This document shows positions 56,870 to 64,000 of a stretch of DNA of 64,000 nucleotides, piece by piece (within the stretch, counting starts at the first letter, position 1; each line of letters begins with the position of its first letter). Under the pieces are notes generated by a model. It worked only from the letters and a program-made list of their open reading frames with translations. It did no database searches and was not told where the DNA came from. Made by a program: the position numbers and the translations under genes. This DNA comes from Budorcas taxicolor (lineage: Eukaryota > Chordata > Mammalia > Artiodactyla > Bovidae): assembly GCF_023091745.1 (NCBI RefSeq), contig NC_068913.1:10372001-10436000 (forward strand), in the 5' to 3' direction.

Positions 56870-58868
56870 CTGTGGTGGGTAATAAACCATCGGACAGCCC
56901 TTTGCAATATAGAACTGGCTCTTACATATGTTGTCCCATCTTCATATGCTTATAACAATATTGGAAGGTGGGGCAGATATTATCATCTTCACTTTATAGC
57001 TTGAAATAAAAGGCATGCTGAGGACAGTCGATCCATGCTATTGAGAGTTACAACTTAGATGGTACGCCCCAGAGTGAATCTTAGGAAATTCTGTCGTTTT
57101 GAAAACCCTGATATTCAAACAGGGTTATCAATGCCTGATTTTTGTTGTTGTTGCTCTCCCTGTGACTCTGGGTCAGGAGATCTCTTCTGGGGCCTGGTAT
57201 CATTCATTCCAAGTCTAGGTTTTCAGCAGTGGGAGAGCGGGGATGGAGTACAGACCTGACTTCCTCTCTTCTAGGGAATAGTGTTTGTAGCAGGCTGACC
57301 ACCCACACCATCAACAAAGGTGTCTCCTGAGACTGCTGGGTAATGTGCCATTGGCATGAAGGTGGGTTGGTGGCAAGCCAAGGGCTGGAGATGAAGGGCC
57401 TGCCAGCCACCCATGCAGACCCTGCTGGGGGAATTTGTTGCCCATTCCACACAACTCCCACTGCCCCAAGAAATTATCTTCTGTCATTTCATGTCATCGC
57501 CAGATTTCTTGTCCATGTCTTTCTTTGTGTAGCAAAGAATTTGCTGACATTAGTAACCCCTGGTGACGGCCAAGGGCAGGCCCCATGTGCTGTTTGCTAC
57601 CTTTTAGAACAGGTTTTTTGTTTCCCTTCTGATAGGCAGAAACCATCCATCTTCCCTCTTACTAATTGGCAGTACTTGCCAGGCTTGGGAGTTGGCAATA
57701 GCAGTTGTTTTTCATCCTTTCAGACTAGGTGTTGGACTGTTCATTCAAAAATACTCACTTCTGGTGCAGCTAAAACTTTCTTTCTCCCATCAGCTTATTA
57801 AGGGATAAAACCCAACCACACTTCTGAAACAGCAAAGAGTTTCCAAGAGCAGCTGGGCTGCTCGTTTCCCTGAAAGGACGATAGAATTAGGCTTTCTTGA
57901 ACAGTTCCCCAAAACAGATCCTTGAAGTGTGAACTGAGGATGTTCTCTGCTTCTCCACAATATAAAATGGTATATTTGTATTCTGTGGCTGCTGTAGCAG
58001 ATTACCACAAATTTATTGATGTAAGATACCACAAATGTATTGTCTTCTCTTGGGCAGGAGCCTGGATGGGCTCAGCTGGTTCCTTTGATCTGGGTCTGAC
58101 AAGGCCAAAAACAAGGTATGGGTAGCTGGTCCCTGTCTCAAGGCTATTGGGGAGAATCTGCTTCCAGCCGTATTCAGATAGTTTGCAGAATTTAGTTCCT
58201 TATGGTTGTTGGACTGAGGTCCCATTTCCTTTCTTGTTGTCAGTTGGGTACCTCCCCTAGCTCCTGAAGGCCATGTATATTCCTTGTCACCATGCCACCT
58301 CCTTCTTTAAACCAGCATCCGTGCAACAAGTCTCCTCATATTTCAGATCTCTCTCTCTCTCTCTCACCCTTCTGTCTCATCTATTCTGCCTCCAGGAAGA
58401 AAAAGGCCCCTTCTTCTAAATTATATAATCCAACTTAACCTTTCTATTTTAAGGCCTTAATTGCACCCTCAGGATGGGTCCCTTTTGCTTGAAAAGTAAC
58501 ACATCCACAGGCTTCAGGGATGGATGGGTGAGAGGACATCATTGGGCCATTCTGCTTTTCATGAGTTGTACTGGGGTTTCCTATTCAGTGATGAGTTGTA
58601 GGGTGAGGCAGAGCGGAGAGGGCAAACCCAGCCATCATCCGGTCAGACCCTGCCTGTTTTGCCCAATCTCTGGCTAATCAGATGACAAGCATAGGCCCCT
58701 GACCCTAAAGGTTCCATATTGCCTGGTTCACATTAGCTCCGCTCAAAGTCATGTATAAGGAAAAAGCCTGTTTCCATCCTAGCAAAGAGAATAAAAGAGA
58801 TTATTCTCAGGAAAGCTCATTGTCTCTAAGAAAGTAAAAATTTGGCCTGACATTTCTTTCCCCTGTAG
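56870..58868. other. Intron with old, unnamed repeats
   Basis: 56930-57010 is MIR-like. 57950-58560 ('tctgtggctgctgtagcaga', 'taccacaaatttattgatgt', 'ttgaaaagtaacacatccac') follows an old dispersed repeat I recognise but cannot name with certainty. A (TC)n run lies at 58345-58364. The 152-codon frame at 57343-57801 has no support. Confidence 0.4.
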
Positions 58869-59390
58869 GTCAGTGCTGTCTAGCAGAACCTTCTCCGTTG
58901 ATGAAAATCTGTAATCTGCACTGCCCGGGGCAATAGCCATTAGCCCACCGTGGCTACTGAGTACTTGAAATGTGGCTTAGGAACTGAATCTTAAATTTCA
59001 TTTAAATTTAATTACCGTAAGTGCCCTACATACCAACAAGTTCCATTCTGAGAGCATGTTCGTCAGTCTGATTTGTTTGTAAGTCCAACAAAGTCAGCCT
59101 AAGTACCCAAGTAACACAATGGGCTATAGAGTACTGTACTGTAACTGGCTTATAATATTTTTCCCAGAAATAATACGTCAAAGACAAATGTAAAACATAA
59201 AGAGAGCATTTTCAATCTTGCAGTATATAGTACCTTGAGAAGTTTAATAGTACAGTACCGCAGCTGGCGTACAGGGCACATTCATGTCTTTGAGTGTTTG
59301 CAGCGTGAAGGTTCAAATGTAGGAGACTTGCTGTAATTTAAATGTAAATAGCCAGCACTGGTCGCTACCAAACTGGGCAACACAGCTGTG
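58869..59390. mobile_element. Old DNA-transposon-like repeat split by a Tigger-like element
   Basis: The outer parts ('cagtgctgtctagcagaacc', 'gagtacttgaaatgtggctt' and, after the insert, 'aaatagccagcactggtcgc') belong to one ancient repeat. The interior 59015-59333 is a later insertion. Family name not settled. Confidence 0.45.
59015..59333. mobile_element. Tigger/mariner-like DNA transposon remnant, copy 2
   Basis: Bounded by TA on both sides (59013-59014, 59334-59335). The left end 'ccgtaagtgccctacatacc' and right end 'caaatgtaggagacttgctg' form inverted repeats. The interior matches copy 1 at 35659. Confidence 0.65.
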
Positions 59391-59564
59391 GCTCAGCATG
59401 TAAACTATCCATTTATTTTAGGTGCCCACCAATGTAATTCAAGTGTGGGTGTCTGATGCTTGGAAACTCTACGCTCAAAAGTCCTTGCATTTTATACTCA
59501 AGTGCCTGAGGATCTTGCTTGATGTGTTTGCTTCTCACCTCTGTCTTTTGTTTGTAAAAACTCT

Positions 59565-59768
59565 GGGCCTCCCTAGTGACTCAGATGGTAAAGAACCTGC
59601 CTGCGATACAGGAGACGCAGGTTCGATCCCTGGGTTGGGAAGATTCCCTGGAGAAGGGAATGGCAACCCACTCCAGTATTCTTGCCTGGAGAGCTCCGTA
59701 GACAGATGGTCTTGGCGGGCTACAGTCCATGGGGTCACAAAGAGTCAGATATGACTGAGTGGCTAACA
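59565..59768 (+). repeat. Bov-tA SINE
   Basis: Sense, with 'gcaggttcgatccctgggtt' B-box-like text and ending 'agagtcagatatgactgagt'. Confidence 0.93.
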
Positions 59769-60213
59769 CTGAAAAGATAATAGCTGTGGAGGACCCAGTA
59801 AGTGTGATAAACCTGCAGAGGGAATGGTGGAAGGATCAGGGAACACCCAGCAGACATGCCGCCCCTGCCCCTCCTTCCAGGGGCCATGCTCTTCCTTCCT
59901 GAGAGCTCTGCCTGCTTCAGCTGTCTGCATCCCTTTTTCCTTCTGTTCTCTCTGCATTTTCCTGTTGGGAACTGCTAGGGGTTAGACACTCAGCTCTCTA
60001 CACTTTTTGAACTCCCTGAAGAATTCACCTCTTTGCTGTTTTCCTGGCCTCCTTGAACTCCCTCAACTCTGATCAGAAAATGCAGAAAGGCTCAACTTCC
60101 CCTTATCCACATATGAGATGCTATTGAGAGGAGCTCCACCTACTAAATAAGCCTCTCATGGCCCCCTGTGGGGACATATGTTAATTCTTTAACTTCAGAA
60201 CATTGTAAATTGC
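59769..60213. other. Intron sequence without recognised features
   Basis: Nothing assigned. Confidence 0.4.
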
Positions 60214-60214
60214 C

Positions 60215-60631
60215 ACATTTGAAGTAAGTCAGAAAGAGATAAATATCGTATTCCAATGCATATATACGGAATCCAGAAAAATGGTACTGAAGGATTTACT
60301 TACAGGGTGGCAGTGAAGAAACAGACATAAAGAATAGACTTATGGACATGGGGAGAGGGAGGAGAGGGTGAGATGTATGGAGAGAGTAACCTGGAAACTT
60401 ACGTTACCATATGCAAAATAGATAGCCAACAGGAAATTGCTGTATGGCTTAAGAAACTCAAAAGAGGCTCTCTATCAACCTAGAGGGGTGGGATGGGGTG
60501 GGAGATGGGAGGGAGGTTCAAAAGGGAGGGGGTATATGTATACCTATGGCTGATTCATGTTGAAGTTTGACAGAAAACAACAAAATTCTGTAAAGCAATT
60601 ATCCTTCAGTAAATAAATAAATTAAAAAGCC
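60215..60631 (+). mobile_element. Ruminant L1 3' end
   Basis: 'gaagtaagtcagaaagagat' through 'tctgtaaagcaattatcctt' to 'cagtaaataaataaattaaa'. Confidence 0.85.
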
Positions 60632-63170
60632 TAAAAGTTTCTTTTCTATTAAATTGGAAAATTACATTGATACATTTTCAAAATGTTGAATCAGTTTTAC
60701 TTTTTGGAATAAAACTGCCTTGGTGTTGAAAAAAAATGCAACATTTTTAAGCATGAACAGAAATGCAGAAAATTTTATTGCTCATTTATTAAAAATTGCT
60801 GGCTTTGAGATCCCTTTCCTCAGCACTTATTTTTTCATTTTTCTTTTGATTAAGCAAATATTTATGAATTTAGTGAATCGTCAGCCTCTAAATTAATATG
60901 AGCATAAGTTGTCACTGGAAAAGATGATTTGAACAACAGTGCCATCTCTTGCATTGACTGTCGCCCACTTCACACTTGACCTTGGTTAATTTTCATGAAA
61001 ATTAGGATTGGACAAGGGACCCAATCATTTGTGAGGACAAGGGGCCCCCCTCATCCTTTGGGGAGACTTTCTGTAAAGCTGGGGCTCAACTTCCCCTCAT
61101 TGTGAAGAGACAGTTAATAGACTGTTCATGTTGACAAGTGCATCTGACATCTGCTCTGCAGCCAGTGGTCCTACTGATCCTGTAAAAATACAGTCAATAA
61201 ATATTGTTGATACAAATCAAAAAAAGAACAGAAAAGGGGAAAGATGCCCATGAAAGCTCATTATTGGTGCAAATGGCCAGAAATCACTTGAAAGCCACAT
61301 AAGCTTTGGTCTGATAGGGGCCAACTTCCAATCTTAGATCTACTTCTGAACCATTTAATATTCAGGAAGCTCACTAGCCAGTCTGAGCCCCAGATTTTCA
61401 GTCCTTAAGACCCTTGGCAGTATTACATTCCACCCCCGCCCCACTTGTGTTTTTCAACATGCCCTGCCCTCTCCTGCCAGTCTGAGGGTTTTATTCATTC
61501 AAGATAAGTAATTGTCCTTGAAAATGAGTACCACTGCTATAAAGGGTCCTCAGATATCTGGAATATTCCTTCTGCCTTTCTGGAACCATATGCTGAATTT
61601 CTTGGACACCAGATAATTTTTTTAAAATACTTCTTATGTAGGAACAAGAGTCCTCTTCCCCAGCAGTTCCTTCCTAAGAGTGATATGTTAGCAAATAGTG
61701 TTCTACATAATTCATGGAAAACTGTGATTTACCCTAAGTCTTGAAACTCATCTTATTAGACAGTTTTCCTAATTAAAGTGAAAGAAGCCCCATAGACAAG
61801 CACTGTTACCAAGTTCAAAGCATCTTTTAGACCTCTTCCGTACATGCACATGAACTCTGTACATAAGCTGGTGGGTAAGCCTAAACCAGTTACATAGAAC
61901 CTGGGTGTCCACTTGACCTGAGGGTTTCATTTGTGAGACTCAAAGTAATTATCCTTATTGACTGCAGCTCCTAAATGGGGAAGACTTATGCTTAGAAACA
62001 CAGAGAATAAAGGCTGGGAGCATGACTTTAGTTTGGTTTGCCTGTCATCACTGACAATCAGATGGGTAGGGGACACCAAAGGAAACTGCCTTTTTTTTTC
62101 AGACACTGAGCCAAGTCCATACCCCAAGGCACAAGTCCCATGTTACTTTGTTGTATCCGTCATAGGAGTGACTTTTAACAATAGATTTTATTTTGTCTTT
62201 GACAAAAACAGTAAAGAGACATGAAAAAGCCTTAAACACACATATATACAATCTGCAGGTCAATTATTTTTGTCTTATTTGAAAGTATTTTTAGATCATT
62301 TCTACATTTTGGGGTATCAGAAAAATCCAGAGGTGATTTAAAATGGAAGTCTCAGAGTGAGAGACATGTATGTGTGTGGTTGTTATTACTTTCCCTGACT
62401 ATAAATGACATATATATGAATAGAAATATTAACACAAAGGGATCGATATTCTGGCCCTCACTGCAGTATTAGCCAGCATATCTTTGTGTATCTGTACGTG
62501 GAGTCTCTGCTGGTCCTCAGCTGAATTTAATCCCTCAAGACTTGATATACAAACATAGTGCCAAATAGAGAACTTCCCTTAAATTATTCAAATCTCCCCA
62601 TAAGTGATTTCCCACTCTTCCTGCAATGGAAAACATTTGATCATAAATTCAATTAAATCAGCCATCATCTTTGTGATGTTTGTCCAGCTAAATCCTTTAG
62701 TGAATAAACCAATAAACACACCAGCTCTGTGTGTGTGTGTGTTTGTGTGTGTGTTTATGGCATGATCGTTGGGGAAGAATTGATTTGAAGTCAAGACGAA
62801 GAGTAGTTCTCATTTCTTAGGCCAGATTTTGACCACTTTACTGCAGCCAAGGTTTAAAAGATTAAACTCTTAGCAGGGATAAAATCACGTGCACTCCTTA
62901 GATTTATTGGCTTTTATTCCCCGTCTCGGGGCCTTGTTTTAATATATTAAGTTTCATATCCAAACTAGATATACTTTGGAGATGTTAATTAAAGTGATCA
63001 TACCACACCAATCATTTTTCTTCCTCTTACTTCACACTCTCTCCTGCCTAGTTGAAACGGAGGAAGCATGACTGTTGACATGCTTTTAAATTTCTCCAGG
63101 GGAACGCCATTATAGGGCTACAGTGCTATTGATGATTTCTCGTATTTATGTCAGCTGAAGAGGTGAGGTT
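60632..63170. other. Unique intron with a weak MIR and a TG microsatellite
   Basis: 61290-61400 is MIR-like. (TG)n at 62729-62755 is broken once by TTTG. No exon was found. Confidence 0.4.
62729..62755. repeat. (TG)n microsatellite
   Basis: Two TG runs with one interruption ('gtgtgtgtgtgtttgtgtgt'). Confidence 0.9.
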
Positions 63171-63174
63171 TATT

Positions 63175-63364
63175 GTTGCTGTTGTTCAGTTGCCCAGTCG
63201 TATCCAAATCTTTGCGGCCCCCTCATGTCCATTACATCAGTGATCTCATCCTCTGATGCCCTCTTCTCCTTCTGCCCTTAATCTTTCCCAGAATCAGGGG
63301 CTTTTACAATGAGTTTTCCATTCGCGTCAGATGGCCAAAATACTGGAGCTTCAGCTTCAGCATG
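63175..63364 (-). mobile_element. BovB-derived fragment, diverged
   Basis: Antisense 3' end ('ttcagttgcccagtcgtatc' to 'ggagcttcagcttcagcatg'), degenerate. Confidence 0.8.
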
Positions 63365-63540
63365 AAGTGCTAAGGTTTATTCGAGGTTTATAAATGTTGG
63401 TTACTTCTCGTCTTTATCCTAAAGCCTTTTGGACAATAGATGTAACCAACCGCTTCCCTTCTTTTTCACTATATTTTACTGCTGATTCTATCAGTTTGGA
63501 TATAACTGACCTTTATTTATGCATTATCTTTGAAAAAATT

Positions 63541-63745
63541 GGAAGTGAAAGTGTTCATTGTTTGGTCGTGTCTCTCTCTTTGTGACTCCATGGACTGACC
63601 AGCTTCCTCTGTCCATGGGATTCTCCAGGCCTGAATACTGGAGTGGGTTACCATGGCCTCCTCCAGGGAAATCTTCCCAATCCAGGGATCGAAGCTGGGT
63701 CACCTGCTTTGCCGGCAGTCTTTACTTTCTGAGCCACCAGGGCTC
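63541..63745 (-). repeat. Bov-tA SINE
   Basis: Antisense, ending 'tctgagccaccagggct'. Diverged in the tail. Confidence 0.88.
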
Positions 63746-63838
63746 ATATATCTTCACATATGTGTGTTTTCTTGTGGCCTCTAGGGGGCAGCATGGTCTG
63801 GGAGGGGAAAAAGGGTTAGAAGCCAGCTACTTATCTCT

Positions 63839-64000
63839 GTGAACCATGAACTTCCAGATGTTCAAGCTGGTTTTAGAAAAGGCAGAGGAACCAGAGATCA
63901 AATTGCCAACATCGAAAAAGCAAGAGAGTTCCAGACAAATATCTATTTCTGCTTTATTGACTATGCCAAAGCCTTCGACTGTGTGGATCACAATAAACTG
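63839..64000 (+). mobile_element. BovB LINE, continues past the window edge
   Basis: Sense RT N-terminus ('gaacttccagatgttcaagc', 'aggcagaggaaccagagatc') into AKAFDCVDHN. It carries a small deletion: 'ccaacatcgaaaaagc' lacks the bases that encode the WII segment elsewhere. Confidence 0.92.

Noticed and set aside
57343..57801. 152-codon plus-strand frame
   Set aside because: No family features, low-complexity hydrophobic mix, and it lies in an intron with old repeats. Likely chance without conservation data.
1..64000. Bacterial-type systems, CRISPR arrays, tRNA or rRNA genes
   Set aside because: Nothing supports them. tRNA-like boxes are all in SINE heads, and the repeats are dispersed retroposons.

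Overview
The window is ruminant (Pecora, probably bovid) nuclear DNA. It is dense in ruminant-specific retroposons: BovB (RTE-type) LINEs, the BovB-tailed tRNA SINEs Bov-tA, Bov-A and Bov-A2, CHR-type tRNA SINEs and ruminant L1 3' ends. It also carries endogenous retrovirus remnants and old mammalian repeats (MIR, L2, MER2, a Tigger-like element). The only host gene is CDK14 (PFTAIRE kinase 1) on the + strand. Two short internal coding exons are visible, at 18802-18865 and 50405-50453. They have canonical splice sites and compatible phases, and they encode adjacent stretches of the kinase C-lobe. Everything else is CDK14 intron: the end of one intron (1-18801), a whole 31.5 kb intron (18866-50404) and the start of a third (50454-64000).

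Layout. 1-2280: intron with a CHR end, one Bov-tA and a 140-bp duplicated Bov-tA piece. 2281-about 10630: a class I (gamma-type) endogenous retrovirus in antisense. From right to left it shows a truncated 5' LTR, primer-binding site, leader, gag, pro, and pol as far as the start of integrase. The rest of integrase, env and the 3' LTR are absent. Its gag is split by a BovB with an inverted 5' half (6532-9128). 11590-14893: an antisense BovB split by a solo LTR (12757-14041) with a perfect 6-bp target duplication. 15.6-18.2 kb: LTR remnants, including two copies of one family facing each other, with nested SINEs. 18.8 kb: CDK14 exon. 19-26.7 kb: old L1, MER2, BovB and SINE nests. 26.7-44 kb: intron with MIR, L2, L1 3' ends, CHR, Bov-tA and a Tigger-like element. 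44.5-47.6 kb: a long antisense L1 ORF2 region with BovB and Bov-tA insertions. 47.7-50 kb: BovB and L1 3' ends. 50.4 kb: CDK14 exon. 50.5-64 kb: mostly unique intron, with a BovB running off the right edge.

How it works together. The two exons belong to one transcript. The retroviral internal region and most LTRs lie antisense to CDK14, the orientation usually tolerated inside introns. Every retroviral and LINE reading frame seen is truncated or broken. I see no bacterial-type genes, CRISPR, RNA genes or new gene system. The most informative structures are the 5'-inverted BovB inside gag, the solo LTR inside BovB, the facing LTR pair and the inverted SINE pair next to the 64-nt CDK14 exon. 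Repeat family names come from recognising the sequence and were not checked against a database.
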